Shown here: in pieces, positions 40,504 to 49,670 of the stretch
Layout: the number at the start of each line of letters is the position of its first letter
Numbering within the stretch: the first letter of the stretch is position 1
Assembly (NCBI RefSeq): GCF_021191695.1
Contig: NZ_JAIWPT010000006.1
Span: forward strand, 124,001-188,000
DNA length: 64,000 nucleotides
DNA from: Proluteimonas luteida
GTDB lineage: Bacteria; Pseudomonadota; Gammaproteobacteria; Xanthomonadales; Xanthomonadaceae
Reading direction: 5' to 3'
Position numbers and translations under genes: made by a program
The notes under the pieces: model-generated
Database searches by the model: none
Seen by the model: the letters and a program-made list of their open reading frames with translations, nothing else
Told to the model about the DNA's origin: nothing

Positions 40504-42573
40504 ATGCAGGACAGGATTCTCGACGCACTGCGCCGCGGCGCCCACGATGATGCGCTGACGCTGGCACGCGAGGCGGTCGCCGCCGACCCGCGCGATCCCG
40601 GCAACCAGCGCCTGCTGGCCCAGGCGCTGCACGCCAGCGGCGACGACCAGGCTGCGCTGGCGGCGATCGACGCGGCGATCGCGCTGGTTCCCGACGCCGC
40701 CGACCTGCACTTCCAGCGCGCCGGCCTGCTGCTGCAGCAGCGCGACCTCGACGCCGCGTCCGCGGCGCTGTCGCAGAGCACGACGCTCGATCCCAACCAG
40801 TTCGGCGCCTACGTGATGCAGGCGCAGCTGGCGATCGGGCGCAACGATCTCGACGAGGCCGAGCGCCTGCAGAAGCTCGCCAGCCGGGTCGCGCCCGAGC
40901 ATCCGTGGACGACGATGCTCGCCGGTACCCTGGCCTCGCGCCGCGGCGAGCACGACCGCGCGCTGGCGCTGCTGGCACAGGCGGCGAAGGTCGCGCCGGA
41001 CGACCTGCAGGTGCTCTACGCCAATGCCTTCGCCTATCTGGCGAAGGGCCATCTCGCGTTCGCCGAGCAGGCGTTCCGCCGGGTCATCGAGAAATCCGGC
41101 AATGGCCCGCTGCGCGGCGTGCTGGCGCAGATCGTGCTGCAGCAGGGACGCCCGGCCGACGCCGCCGACGTCATCGCCGAGCTGCTGGCCGATCCGGCCC
41201 AGGCCACGCCGGGCTGGCAGACCCTGGGCGGCGAACTGGAACTGCAGGCCGGCCGTCCCGAGCGCGCGCTGCCGCTGCTGCGCGCCGCGTTCGCGGCGGC
41301 GCCGCAGTCGCGCCGCACCACCGATGCGCTGGTCCGGTTGTGGGCGGCGACCGGCGCCGCCGACGAGGCCCTCGAGGTGCTGGAGCCGGCGCTGGCGCAG
41401 CACCCTGCGCAGGACCACCTGTGGCTGGCGCGCCTGGCGTTCGAGCCGTTCGCCAGCGACGCCGCGCGCGACGTCATCGTGCGCTGGCAGGCGGCCGTGC
41501 CCGGCCACGTGCCGGCGCTGCAGGCGCGGCTGGCGCTGGAGGCCAATGCCGGAGACCCGGACGCGGCGCTGGCCGCCGCGCGCGCCATCGCCGCGGTCCA
41601 GCCGGGCGATCTCGCGGCCAACGACTTCATCTTCGGCCGCCTGCTCGAGCGCGATCCGGGCGCCGCCGTCGCCTTCGCCCAGGACCTGGTGCCCGCCGCC
41701 GGCGACGAAGGCAAGCTGCTGCTGCGGCGCTGGATCGGCATCGCCCAGGATGCGGCCGGCCGCCCCGGCGATGCCGCCGCGACCTGGCAGGCGCTGAGCG
41801 TCGACATCAGCCGTCAGGCCGGACCGCCACCGGCGCCGACCGCTGCGCCGGCGGCGTGGCCTGCGCCGGGCGCGGCCGATGCCGCGCAGCCGCCCGCGGT
41901 ATTCCTGTATGGCCCGCCCGGCGCGCGCGTGGACCGCGTGGTCTCGGTGCTGCAGCAGGTCGTGCCGCAGTTCCGCGGCGACCGTATCGTCCGCGGCGTG
42001 GGCGACGCGTTCCAGGACACCACCGTGCCGGCGCAGCTGGCGGCCGGGCGCTTCACCGCCGCGCAGGTCGTCGGCAGCTGGCGCCAGCAGTTGCCGGCGC
42101 GCGGCATCGGCAACGGCGCGGTCATCGACTGGCTGCCGTTCTGGGACAACGCCTGGCTGTTGGCGCTGCGTCCCGAACTGCCGCAGGCGCGGTTGCTGCT
42201 GGTGGTACGCGACCCGCGCGACATGCTGCTCGACTGGCTCGCCTACGGCACCGTGCTGACGATGCGCATCGACGACGCCGCCAGCAGCGCGGCGTGGCTG
42301 GCGGCGCACCTGGAACAGCTGGCCGACCTGCACGAGCAGGATCTGATCCCGCACACGCTGCTGCGCAACGACGACCCCGCGGGCGATCCCGCGGCGTTGG
42401 CCGCCACGCTCGGCGCGGCGCTGGGCATCGCCGACTTCCCGGTGCCGCCGGCCCAGGCGCTGGGGCCGGCCCGCCTGCCGGCCGGCCACTGGCGCGCCTA
42501 CGCCGACGTCTGGCCGCAGGCTTTTGCCGCGCTGACGCCGGTGGCGGTACGGTTGGGCTATCCGCAGGATTGA
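40504..42573 (+). CDS. TPR-repeat protein with degenerate sulfotransferase-like domain
   Basis: A 689-residue protein. Residues 1-430 form about ten TPR helix pairs (for example ALHASGDDQAALAAIDAAI, DPNQFGAYVMQAQLAIGRND). From about residue 460 a sulfotransferase-like domain begins: FLYGPPGARVDRVVS stands where the PAPS 5'-phosphate loop should be, and LLLVVRDPRDMLLDW where the 3'-phosphate RDPRD motif lies. The first loop lacks the usual P-R-S-G-T/S pattern, so catalytic activity is doubtful. Preceded by a -10-like TACAAT at 40452. Confidence 0.82.
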   Translation: MQDRILDALRRGAHDDALTLAREAVAADPRDPGNQRLLAQALHASGDDQAALAAIDAAIALVPDAADLHFQRAGLLLQQRDLDAASAALSQSTTLDPNQFGAYVMQAQLAIGRNDLDEAERLQKLASRVAPEHPWTTMLAGTLASRRGEHDRALALLAQAAKVAPDDLQVLYANAFAYLAKGHLAFAEQAFRRVIEKSGNGPLRGVLAQIVLQQGRPADAADVIAELLADPAQATPGWQTLGGELELQAGRPERALPLLRAAFAAAPQSRRTTDALVRLWAATGAADEALEVLEPALAQHPAQDHLWLARLAFEPFASDAARDVIVRWQAAVPGHVPALQARLALEANAGDPDAALAAARAIAAVQPGDLAANDFIFGRLLERDPGAAVAFAQDLVPAAGDEGKLLLRRWIGIAQDAAGRPGDAAATWQALSVDISRQAGPPPAPTAAPAAWPAPGAADAAQPPAVFLYGPPGARVDRVVSVLQQVVPQFRGDRIVRGVGDAFQDTTVPAQLAAGRFTAAQVVGSWRQQLPARGIGNGAVIDWLPFWDNAWLLALRPELPQARLLLVVRDPRDMLLDWLAYGTVLTMRIDDAASSAAWLAAHLEQLADLHEQDLIPHTLLRNDDPAGDPAALAATLGAALGIADFPVPPAQALGPARLPAGHWRAYADVWPQAFAALTPVAVRLGYPQD

Positions 42574-42614
42574 CACCCCCTCGCCACGCCGACCCGGCAC
42601 AGGAGACGACCGAC

Positions 42615-43232
42615 ATGCGCATCCACAGCGACAGCTTCGCCCCCGGCCAGCCGATTCCGGCCGCCTTCGCGCTCGGCGCGCCCGGCGGCTTCGGCGGCAA
42701 CCGCAACCCGCAGCTGGCCTGGGACGAGGTGCCCGCGGGCACACGCTCGTTCGCGCTGCTGTGCATCGACCCCGACGCACCGACCGACCCGTCGTTGGCC
42801 GGCAAGGCGGGTGTCGAGATCCCGGTCGCGCATCCGCGCGGCACGTTCGTGCACTGGGTCGTCGCCGACCTGCCGGCCGAGCTGCGCGAGATCGCCGAGG
42901 GCAGTGCCAGCGACGGCGTGACCAAGGGCGGCAAGCGCCAGCCGCCGGGTCCGGCCGGCGCCCGCCAGGGCCGCAACGACTACACCGGCTGGTTCGCCGG
43001 CGATGCCGAGCTGGGCGGCGACTGGTTCGGCTACGACGGTCCGTATCCGCCGCCCAACGACCTGCGTACGCACCGCTACTTCTTCCGCCTGTTCGCCCTC
43101 GACGTGCCGACGCTCGACCTGCCCGACGGCTTCGACGCCGGCGCGGTGCTGCGCGCGATCCAGGGACACGTGCTGGCCGAGGCTTCGGTGTACGGCACCT
43201 ACGCGCTGCATCCCGGTGCCGCGCCGGTCTGA
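42615..43232 (+). CDS. YbhB/YbcL-family (PEBP) protein
   Basis: A 205-residue PEBP/Raf-kinase-inhibitor-like protein: CIDPDAPTDPS, TFVHWVVADLP, YDGPYPPPNDLRTHRYFFRLFALD. These are ligand-pocket motifs of the family (E. coli YbhB/YbcL). No signal peptide, so cytoplasmic. AGGAG lies upstream of the ATG at 42615. Bacterial function is poorly known. Confidence 0.9.
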   Translation: MRIHSDSFAPGQPIPAAFALGAPGGFGGNRNPQLAWDEVPAGTRSFALLCIDPDAPTDPSLAGKAGVEIPVAHPRGTFVHWVVADLPAELREIAEGSASDGVTKGGKRQPPGPAGARQGRNDYTGWFAGDAELGGDWFGYDGPYPPPNDLRTHRYFFRLFALDVPTLDLPDGFDAGAVLRAIQGHVLAEASVYGTYALHPGAAPV

Positions 43233-43273
43233 CCGCGGGTTGCGCGGCGCGCTGGCTGGCATCCAGGACTGTC

Positions 43274-43341
43274 GGAGCGGCCGTTGGCCGCGATGCCTGT
43301 CTCCGGATCGGGCGGGAAGCATCGCGGCCAAGGGCCGCTCC
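43274..43341. repeat. REP doublet between convergent genes
   Basis: Left arm at 43274-43296 (begins GGAGCGGCCGTTGGCCGC) and right arm at 43319-43341 (ends AAGGGCCGCTCC) form a 23-bp inverted repeat with one mismatch and a 22-base loop. Each arm contains its own GCGGCC...GGCCGC palindrome. It lies between two convergent genes and can serve as a bidirectional transcript end. A REP-type extragenic element of this family of bacteria. Confidence 0.7.
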
Positions 43342-43373
43342 TATGGAGGGCGTCGGAACGATCGCCGTCGCGC

Positions 43374-44198
43374 TCAGCGCGCGACCGTCTCCGATTCCAC
43401 CACCATGTCCAGCACATAGGCCGACGCCGGTGCATCGGCCGCCGGATCGGTCACCGGGTAGCGCTGCAGCCGCAGCACGTTGCGCACGCCGGGTTCGTGG
43501 GTGTAGCCCTCGATGTCCTGCGCCAGCGGCCGCCATTCGCCGGCCGACTGGCGCACGCCGTCGTCGCCGAAGACGATCTCGCGGACCTCGAGGCAGGTCG
43601 GCTCGGGCGCCTGCGGCGTGCAGGCGACCCGCTGCGGTGCGACCTCGAGGAACACACGCTCGCCGGGGCCGCCGTAACGGGTGTCCGCGGTGGCCACGCC
43701 GGTGAACGCCAGCACCTCGCCGTCGCCACTGGTCAGGGTCAGCCGGGGACGATCGCCAGGCACGATGGCCAGCGTGTGCGGGCCCGGCAGGCGCTGGCCG
43801 ATCTCGCGTTCCAGGGTCATCAGGCGGTCGTCGCAGGCCATCATCGTCGACACGACGCGGCCGACCTCGAGTCGGTCGCCATCGAGCGTGGCGGTGCCGC
43901 GCATGCGGTTGCAGGCGTTGGAGACGCTGACGCCGCCGTCGCTGAAATCCAGCCGCAGCGGCTTGCCGGCATCGTCGAGCAGCGCATCGATGCGCGCGCC
44001 GGCGCCGGTCGTGGCACCGGTCAGATCCCAGTGGTAGGCGCCCAGCGTCGCCGCGTGGTCGGCGGGCGCGGCATCGGGCAGGGCGTCCGCGGCATCGGTG
44101 GCCGACGGCTGGACATCGGCCGGCGACGGTGCCGGCGTCCGCGAACAGGCGAGGGCGATCAGGGCGAAAGGCAGCAGCAACAGCAAGGGACGGCGCAT
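43374..44198 (-). CDS. META-domain lipoprotein with DUF4377
   Basis: A 274-residue lipoprotein (lipobox LIALAC). The META/HslJ-like domain spans about residues 52-160 (YHWDLTGATTGAGARIDAL, VSNACNRMRGTATLDGDRL, STMMACDDRLMTLE). The C-terminal 100 residues match DUF4377 (LEVAPQRVACTPQAPEPTCLEVRE). GAGGA precedes the ATG at 44198. Such proteins are envelope stress or heat-shock-associated in other proteobacteria; precise role unknown. Confidence 0.87.
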   Translation of the reverse strand: MRRPLLLLLPFALIALACSRTPAPSPADVQPSATDAADALPDAAPADHAATLGAYHWDLTGATTGAGARIDALLDDAGKPLRLDFSDGGVSVSNACNRMRGTATLDGDRLEVGRVVSTMMACDDRLMTLEREIGQRLPGPHTLAIVPGDRPRLTLTSGDGEVLAFTGVATADTRYGGPGERVFLEVAPQRVACTPQAPEPTCLEVREIVFGDDGVRQSAGEWRPLAQDIEGYTHEPGVRNVLRLQRYPVTDPAADAPASAYVLDMVVESETVAR

Positions 44199-44383
44199 GG
44201 GTGGGTCCTCGGGATGGGCTCGGATGAACGGGCACAGCTTAGCGCCGGGGTCGGCATGATCCCGTCGGGATCCGGCGCGGTTCAGGTTGTCGCGGCATCG
44301 ATGTCGATCCGGGACACGCCGGATCGTCGTCACCGGGACACGGCGCATGCCGCGCCCATCCCACCATTCCCGAGGAGACGACG

Positions 44384-44794
44384 ATGCGGATCAATCCCTA
44401 CCTGTATTTCGACGGCCGTTGCGCCGAGGCGTTCGCGCTGTATGCCCGCGTGTTCGGCGGTACGCCGACGCTGCTGCCCAGTGACGCGCAGCCAGCGTCC
44501 GCGGACGATGCGGCACCGGCGCCGGAGCGCATCCTGCATGCGCACCTGGAGGCCCGCGGCCAGACGCTGATGGGCTCCGACGTTCCGCCCGGGGTCGCGC
44601 TGCCGCCGGATCCGCATGCCTTCGTCAGCGTGGACGTGGACAGCGATGCCGAGGCCGAGCGGATCTTCGCCGCGCTCGCCGACGGTGCGGAGATCCGCGC
44701 GCCGATTGCCGAATCCTTCTTCGCCCACCGCTTCGGCATGCTGGTCGACCGCTTCGGTACCGGCTGGATGGTGCTGCACGCGAAGGCGTGCTGA
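44384..44794 (+). CDS. VOC-family protein, PhnB-like
   Basis: A 136-residue VOC/glyoxalase-fold protein beginning MRINPYLYFDGRCAEAFALY, with FGMLVDRFGTGWMV at its end, typical of the PhnB/3-demethylubiquinone-like group. GGAG lies nine bases upstream (GAGGAGACGACG). It is the first of two VOC genes leading to an ECF sigma factor. Confidence 0.88.
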   Translation: MRINPYLYFDGRCAEAFALYARVFGGTPTLLPSDAQPASADDAAPAPERILHAHLEARGQTLMGSDVPPGVALPPDPHAFVSVDVDSDAEAERIFAALADGAEIRAPIAESFFAHRFGMLVDRFGTGWMVLHAKAC

Positions 44795-44852
44795 CCGTCG
44801 CGCAACCCCTTTTCAGCAATCGCCACGCTCACCACAGCCCAGGAGTCGCGCC

Positions 44853-45254
44853 ATGGCCCATCCCCAGATTTACGTCAACCTGCCGGTCGAGGACCTCGAC
44901 CGGTCCGTCCGCTTCTTCACCGCGCTCGGATTCGCGTTCAACCCGGTGTTCACCAACGAGAACGCGACCTGCATGATCGTCGGCGACGACATCTTCGTGA
45001 TGCTGCTGGTCAAGCCGTACTTCCAGACCTTCACGACGAAGCGCGTCTGCGAGCGCGACCGCATCGAGGTGATCGTCTGCCTGTCGCAGGACAGCCGCGC
45101 CGCGATCGACGCGATGGTCGAGCGCGCGCGCGCGGCCGGCGGCCGGGTCCCGGGCGATCCCGTCGACCACGGCTTCATGTACCAGCACGCCTTCGAGGAC
45201 CCGGACGGGCATCTCTGGGAGCTGGTGCACATGGACGCCGCGCCGCCGGCATGA
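44853..45254 (+). CDS. VOC-family protein, glyoxalase-like
   Basis: A 133-residue VOC protein: YVNLPVEDLDRSVRFFTALGF, FVMLLVKPYFQTFTTK, FEDPDGHLWELVHMD. AGGAG lies about eight bases before the ATG at 44853. Close relatives are commonly encoded next to ECF42-type sigma factors, as here. Substrate unknown. Confidence 0.9.
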   Translation: MAHPQIYVNLPVEDLDRSVRFFTALGFAFNPVFTNENATCMIVGDDIFVMLLVKPYFQTFTTKRVCERDRIEVIVCLSQDSRAAIDAMVERARAAGGRVPGDPVDHGFMYQHAFEDPDGHLWELVHMDAAPPA

Positions 45255-45355
45255 GCGCGGTGCGATGCGCGACGTCGCCAGCGCCCGTCCCGCGGCGGTC
45301 CCGCCGCCGCGACGCCGCTTGCCTGTGCGTCGGCACGGTGGTGTCATCTCCGCCG

Positions 45356-46651
45356 ATGGAGACGGCCGACCTGCACCGCGCGATCGAGGCCCTGTGGCGT
45401 ACCGAGATGCCGAAGGTCGTCGGCGGGCTGATGCGCGTGGTCCGCGATCTGGACCTGGCCGAGGAACTGGCGCAGGACGCGCTGGTCGCCGCGCTTGAGC
45501 GCTGGCCCGATGCCGGCATTCCCGACAATCCCGGTGCGTGGCTGATGACCACCGCGCGTCACCGCGGCATCGACCGCCTGCGGCGCGCGCGGCTGGCCGA
45601 CGGCAGGCTCGCCGAGCTGGCGCACGGGATCGAGCAGGCGCAGCGCGACGCCGACGCCCGCCAGCAGGCCGCGCTCGACGACGACATCGGCGACGACGTG
45701 CTGCGGCTGATGTTCGTCGCCTGCCATCCGCTGCTGTCGAGCGCGGCGCAGGTCGCGCTGACCCTGCGGCTGATCGGCGGCCTGACCACCGACGAGATCG
45801 CACGCGCGTTCCTGGTGCCCGAGGCGACGATCGCCCAGCGCATCGTCCGCGCCAAGCGCAGGATCGCTTCGGCCGGCGTGCCGTTCGAGGTGCCGCGCCG
45901 GGCCGAGCTGCCGGCGCGGCTGTCCGCGGTGCTGGGCGTGGTGTACCTGGTCTTCAACGAAGGCTACGCCGCCAGCAGCGGCGACGACTGGTCGCGGCCG
46001 GACCTGTGCGCGGAGGCGATCCGGCTCGGCCGCCTGCTGGCCGCGCTGATGCCGGGCGACGCCGAGGTCCATGGCCTGCTGGCGCTGATGACGCTGCAGG
46101 CCTCACGGCTCGCGGCACGCACCGATGCCGCGGGCGCGCCGGTGCTGCTGCCCGACCAGGACCGCGGCCGCTGGAACCGCGCGCTGATCGACGAGGGCCT
46201 GGCGGCGCTGGAACGCGCCCGGGCCCGGCAGGCGCCGGACGACGCGACTCCCGGGCATTACCGGCTGCAGGCCGCGATCGCCGCCTGCCACGCGCGGGCG
46301 GCCACCGCGGCCGACACCGACTGGTCCCGGATCGCCGCGCTGTACGGAGAACTGGCCGCGCGTTCGGGCTCGCCGGTCGTCGAGCTCAACCGCGCGGTCG
46401 CGGTCGGCATGGCCTTCGGCCCGCAGGCCGCGCTGCCGATCGTCGACGCCCTGCGGGACGAGCCCGCCCTCGCCGGCTACCACCTGCTGCCGGGCGTGCG
46501 CGGCGACCTGCTGGCGAAGCTGGCGCGCCATGCGGAGGCGGGCCGCGAATTTGACCGCGCCGCCGAACTGGCGCGCAATCCGCGCGAACGCGACTGGCTG
46601 GCGCAGCGCGCGGCCGAATGCCGCGCCGCGCTCAGAAGCCCGACGGCATGA
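45356..46651 (+). CDS. ECF-type sigma factor with C-terminal extension (ECF42/DUF6596 type)
   Basis: A 431-residue protein. Sigma region 2 (LAEELAQDALVAALERWPDAGIPDNPGAWLM) and region 4 (GLTTDEIARAFLVPEATIAQRIVRAKRRI) are followed by a TPR-like C-terminal extension (about residues 180-425; NEGYAASSGDDW, RAVAVGMAFGP), the layout of the ECF42 group. I prefer the ATG at 45356 (METADLHRAIEALWR) by family alignment; an ATG at 45251 overlapping the VOC stop (ATGA) would add a Cys/Arg-rich leader of 35 residues. No anti-sigma factor is adjacent, as is usual for ECF42. Confidence 0.88.
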   Translation: METADLHRAIEALWRTEMPKVVGGLMRVVRDLDLAEELAQDALVAALERWPDAGIPDNPGAWLMTTARHRGIDRLRRARLADGRLAELAHGIEQAQRDADARQQAALDDDIGDDVLRLMFVACHPLLSSAAQVALTLRLIGGLTTDEIARAFLVPEATIAQRIVRAKRRIASAGVPFEVPRRAELPARLSAVLGVVYLVFNEGYAASSGDDWSRPDLCAEAIRLGRLLAALMPGDAEVHGLLALMTLQASRLAARTDAAGAPVLLPDQDRGRWNRALIDEGLAALERARARQAPDDATPGHYRLQAAIAACHARAATAADTDWSRIAALYGELAARSGSPVVELNRAVAVGMAFGPQAALPIVDALRDEPALAGYHLLPGVRGDLLAKLARHAEAGREFDRAAELARNPRERDWLAQRAAECRAALRSPTA

Positions 46652-47426
46652 ACAGCAGCAGCCCGGCGCCGAGCACGATGCGGTAGATCGCGAAGCCGGT
46701 GAAGCGGTGCGACTTGATGTAGCCGAGCAGCCATTTGACGACCAGGAAGCCGGTCACCATCGCCGCCACGAACGCCAGGGTCACGTCGCCCCAGGCCTCG
46801 CCGCCGAGGCCGCCGTCGAGCCACAGTTCGAGGAAGGCATAGGCGCTGGCGGCGAACATCGTCGGGATGCCGACCAGGAACACGAACTCGGCCGCGGCCG
46901 AGCGCCGGCTCAGGCCGGCCAGCATCGCGATGAAGATCGCTGCGGCCGAGCGCGAGGTGCCGGGAAACACGCCGGCCACGACCTGCGCCAGCCCGACCAG
47001 CACCGCCACCGTCCACGTGACCCGGGTCAGGTCGCCGCGGCGCTCGGCCAGGCGCTCGGCCACGATCATCCACACGCCGCCGATGATCAGCGCCCAGGCC
47101 ACCGGGGTCACGGTTTCCGGCAGTTCCCAGCCGGCCATCCGCACCGGCAGGCCGACCAGCGCGGTGACCAGGAAGGCAACCGCGAGTTTCAGCACGTAGT
47201 CGCGGTTCCCGGGTTCGCGCAGGCCCGTGGCCAGCGACCACAGGCGTTCGCGGAACACCAGCGTGATCGCGACGATCGCGCCGGCCTGGATGACGATGTT
47301 GAAGAAGTCCGAACGCGCGCCGAGCCAGTGCTGGGCGATCAGCAGGTGGCCGGTGCTGGAGACGGGCAGGAACTCGGTCAGCCCCTCGATGATGCCGAGC
47401 AGCAGGGCGGAAATCGGATCGGACAC
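46632..47426 (-). CDS. uppP: Undecaprenyl-diphosphatase UppP/BacA
   Basis: A 264-residue integral membrane phosphatase that recycles undecaprenyl pyrophosphate for cell-wall synthesis. Both active-site motifs are present: EGLTEFLPVSSTGHLL at the N-terminus and FPGTSRSAAA in the middle. The start is a GTG at 47426 (MSDPISALLLG), matching the family length; an upstream reading to 47483 would add a non-homologous leader. Its stop overlaps the convergent sigma-factor gene by 20 bases. Confidence 0.94.
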   Translation of the reverse strand: MSDPISALLLGIIEGLTEFLPVSSTGHLLIAQHWLGARSDFFNIVIQAGAIVAITLVFRERLWSLATGLREPGNRDYVLKLAVAFLVTALVGLPVRMAGWELPETVTPVAWALIIGGVWMIVAERLAERRGDLTRVTWTVAVLVGLAQVVAGVFPGTSRSAAAIFIAMLAGLSRRSAAAEFVFLVGIPTMFAASAYAFLELWLDGGLGGEAWGDVTLAFVAAMVTGFLVVKWLLGYIKSHRFTGFAIYRIVLGAGLLLFMPSGF

Positions 47427-47544
47427 GGGAACTCGCGGTGGGGGAGTAGCGGACAAGGATACGCCGCTCCCCCGCGTTGCCAATGCGTGGGCCGTGGCGG
47501 AGCCGGCCTATCCGGCGCCCTCACCCGATGCGCTGCGCGCATCG

Positions 47545-47568
47545 ACCTCTCCCGCAGGCGGGAGAGGT
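47545..47568. repeat. Perfect GAGAGG hairpin in the uppP upstream gap
   Basis: ACCTCTCCCGC and GCGGGAGAGGT form a perfect 11-bp stem with a 2-base loop. No T-run follows. It lies in the 257-bp gap between uppP and the DUF4124-like gene. It is a short extragenic palindrome of a type frequent in this family; otherwise the gap is featureless. Confidence 0.5.
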
Positions 47569-47683
47569 GTCGCGCTTCCGCAGGATGGCGTCACCACCGG
47601 TGCCATTCGGCGCGCGGCATTCCCGGAGCAGCTTGCGCAGAGGCTGCGCGTCGATCGAACGCCGCAGCCGGCAGGCGAACCTC

Positions 47684-48337
47684 TCAGTCGCGGCGGGTCG
47701 CGGGTTGCTTCAGTTCGCGGTAGCGGGCCAGTGCGGCGTCGAGGTCGCTGTCGAGCTCGGCCTGCTCGCCGAGCTGCTGGTCGAGGATCGCCAGCTGCCG
47801 CTGCAGGTCCGAGCGCTGGCTGCGGATGCTGTCCTGCAGGGGCTTGGCGACCGGCTTGCCCTGCAGTTCCAGGTCGCCGGCCTGGCGCAGCAGCGACAGC
47901 AGGCTGCTGCGCAGGTTGGCCACGCCCATCCGCGAGGTCTTCAGGCCTTCCTCGACCAGCACGATGCGCTCGCCGTAGGCGCGGCGCAGGTCGTCTTCGG
48001 TCGCGTAGGACTCGACCATCGCCAGTTCGCGCCGCTGCTGCGCGGCGCGGGCCTCGGCGGCTTCGCGGGCCTGGCGGTCGGCGGCCTCGAGTGCGGCGCG
48101 CTCCTCGGCGGTCGGCGCGCGCGCGACCTCGGCCGTGCGCAGGCCGCTGCGGGCGTTGATCTCGGTGCGGGCGGCATCCACCGCGCGCGCCGGCAGCGCA
48201 TCGCCGCAGACCCGGCGGCCGCCCTCGTCCCAGCAGTAGACCCGGCGTTCGTCCTTCTGCGCGGCGGCCGGGGCCGCCAGCAGGGAGGTCGCCAGCAAGG
48301 CCAGCAGCGGACCGGCCAGTCGTGGGTTGCGCTTCAT
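47684..48337 (-). CDS. Secreted coiled-coil protein with DUF4124-like N-terminus
   Basis: A 217-residue protein with a Sec signal (cut after PAAAQ). Residues 28-55 (RRVYCWDEGGRRVCGDALPARAV) resemble DUF4124, a small Cys-containing motif of secreted gammaproteobacterial proteins. The rest is a long Ala/Glu/Arg-rich coiled coil. Probably periplasmic. It lies 33 bp downstream of pyrE's neighbour region on the same strand and may share its transcript. Confidence 0.82.
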   Translation of the reverse strand: MKRNPRLAGPLLALLATSLLAAPAAAQKDERRVYCWDEGGRRVCGDALPARAVDAARTEINARSGLRTAEVARAPTAEERAALEAADRQAREAAEARAAQQRRELAMVESYATEDDLRRAYGERIVLVEEGLKTSRMGVANLRSSLLSLLRQAGDLELQGKPVAKPLQDSIRSQRSDLQRQLAILDQQLGEQAELDSDLDAALARYRELKQPATRRD

Positions 48338-48370
48338 TTCGTCCGTCCCCTGATCGGCCGAAGTGGAAAG

Positions 48371-49045
48371 TCAGTGCGCCGCGTCGCTGCCGTACCGCGC
48401 GCGGTAGGCCAGCAGACGGTCGCGCTCCGCGGCCAGTGTCGCGCTTTCGCCGGCAAACGCAAGCAGGTCGGACAGGCCGGCGATCGCCACCACCGCCACG
48501 CCGGTGTCGCGGGCGACCTGCTGCGCGGCCGACAGCGGGCTTGCGTCGGGGGCGCCGTCGTCGCCGATGCGCTCTTGGCGGTCGAGCGCGATGACGATGC
48601 CCGCGACCGCGCCGCCGGCGGCGTCGATGATCCCCAGCGCCTCGCGGATCGCGGTACCGGCGGTGATCACGTCGTCGACGATCAGCACCCGGCGGCCTGC
48701 CAGCGGCGCGCCGATCAGGCTGCCGCCCTCGCCGTGGGCCTTGGCTTCCTTGCGGTTGAACGCCAGCGGCAGGTCGCGACCGCGGCCGGCGTATTCGCAG
48801 GCCAGCGCGGTCGCCAGCGGGATGCCCTTGTAGGCGGGGCCGAACAGCAGGTCGAAGTCGAGCCCGGCGGCGTCCACCGCATCGGCGTAGCAGCCGGCCA
48901 GCGCCGCCAGCGCGGCGCCCGAGTCGAAGCGCCCGGCATTGAAGAAGTACGGGCTGACCCGGCCGGACTTGAGGGTGAATTCACCGAAACGCAGGGCGTC
49001 GGCGGCCAGGGCGAGCTGCAGGAAACGGGTGCGGTGATCGGTCAT
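48371..49045 (-). CDS. pyrE: Orotate phosphoribosyltransferase PyrE
   Basis: A 224-residue enzyme converting orotate and PRPP to OMP in pyrimidine synthesis. Motifs: [21 protein letters not shown] near the start and the PRPP loop [18 protein letters not shown]. The ATG at 49045 (MTDHRTRF) is taken by family alignment; an ATG at 49054 that overlaps the GNAT stop (ATGA) is possible and would indicate coupling. Length fits the family. Confidence 0.94.
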   Translation of the reverse strand: MTDHRTRFLQLALAADALRFGEFTLKSGRVSPYFFNAGRFDSGAALAALAGCYADAVDAAGLDFDLLFGPAYKGIPLATALACEYAGRGRDLPLAFNRKEAKAHGEGGSLIGAPLAGRRVLIVDDVITAGTAIREALGIIDAAGGAVAGIVIALDRQERIGDDGAPDASPLSAAQQVARDTGVAVVAIAGLSDLLAFAGESATLAAERDRLLAYRARYGSDAAH

Positions 49046-49050
49046 GGCGG

Positions 49051-49560
49051 TCATTGTCCCACGCCCAGCGCGCGCAGCAGCAGGCGCTGCGGGCCACCGC
49101 TGCCGCCGGGCAGGTCCTCGCCGGCGTCGACGAAGCCGGCGCGCGCGTACACCCGGCGCGCGGCGTGGTTGTCGCGGTCCACGTTCAGTGCCAGCAGGCG
49201 CCGGTCCGGGTGGCGCCGTGCCAGGTCGGCGCAGCAGGCCAGCAGCGCCGGCAGCCCGAGCCCGCGCCCCTGCCAGCGCCGGTCCAGGGCGAACGCGCGC
49301 AGCGTCATCGTGCGCCGGTCCAGGACCTGCCGGGCGACCACGGTGCGCAGGTAGTCGAGCCGGTAGAAGCCGATCACCGTGGTCCCGAGCAGCACCACCA
49401 TCGCCTCGCTGTCGGGCGAGGCGAGGGCATCGCCGACGTTGAACGCGATGTCGCCGGCATGGCGCGCCTGCCCCGGCCGCAGCCGCAGTTCCCGCGCCGC
49501 GGCGGCCTGGGCGGCGTCGGCGGGCACGACCTCGGGCGACGGGAGCGGCGCTGGCGGCAT
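49051..49560 (-). CDS. GNAT-family N-acetyltransferase
   Basis: A 169-residue GNAT protein: [23 protein letters not shown] is the acetyl-CoA binding segment (Q/R-x-x-G-x-G/A), and [20 protein letters not shown] the C-terminal motif. Substrate unknown. It lies directly upstream of pyrE and divergent from xth. Confidence 0.88.
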   Translation of the reverse strand: MPPAPLPSPEVVPADAAQAAAARELRLRPGQARHAGDIAFNVGDALASPDSEAMVVLLGTTVIGFYRLDYLRTVVARQVLDRRTMTLRAFALDRRWQGRGLGLPALLACCADLARRHPDRRLLALNVDRDNHAARRVYARAGFVDAGEDLPGGSGGPQRLLLRALGVGQ

Positions 49561-49670
49561 CGGCCGAGCATAGCGGGCCGCGGGCGTGCCGATGGCGAGG
49601 CGGGGGCGCGCGGGCGGGCGGCGGCCGGCGGCCTGCTAGGCTTGGTGTCCGCACCATCGACCGGGTTTGC

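Noticed and set aside
40243..44235. A minus-strand open frame of about 1330 codons opposite the TPR protein and neighbours
   Set aside because: Composition is Arg/Pro-rich shadow sequence. The plus-strand genes here have clear motifs and ribosome-binding sites.
45251..45355. Longer start for the ECF sigma factor overlapping the VOC stop
   Set aside because: The added 35 residues are Arg/Cys-rich and unlike the family start, although the 4-bp overlap makes the longer form possible.
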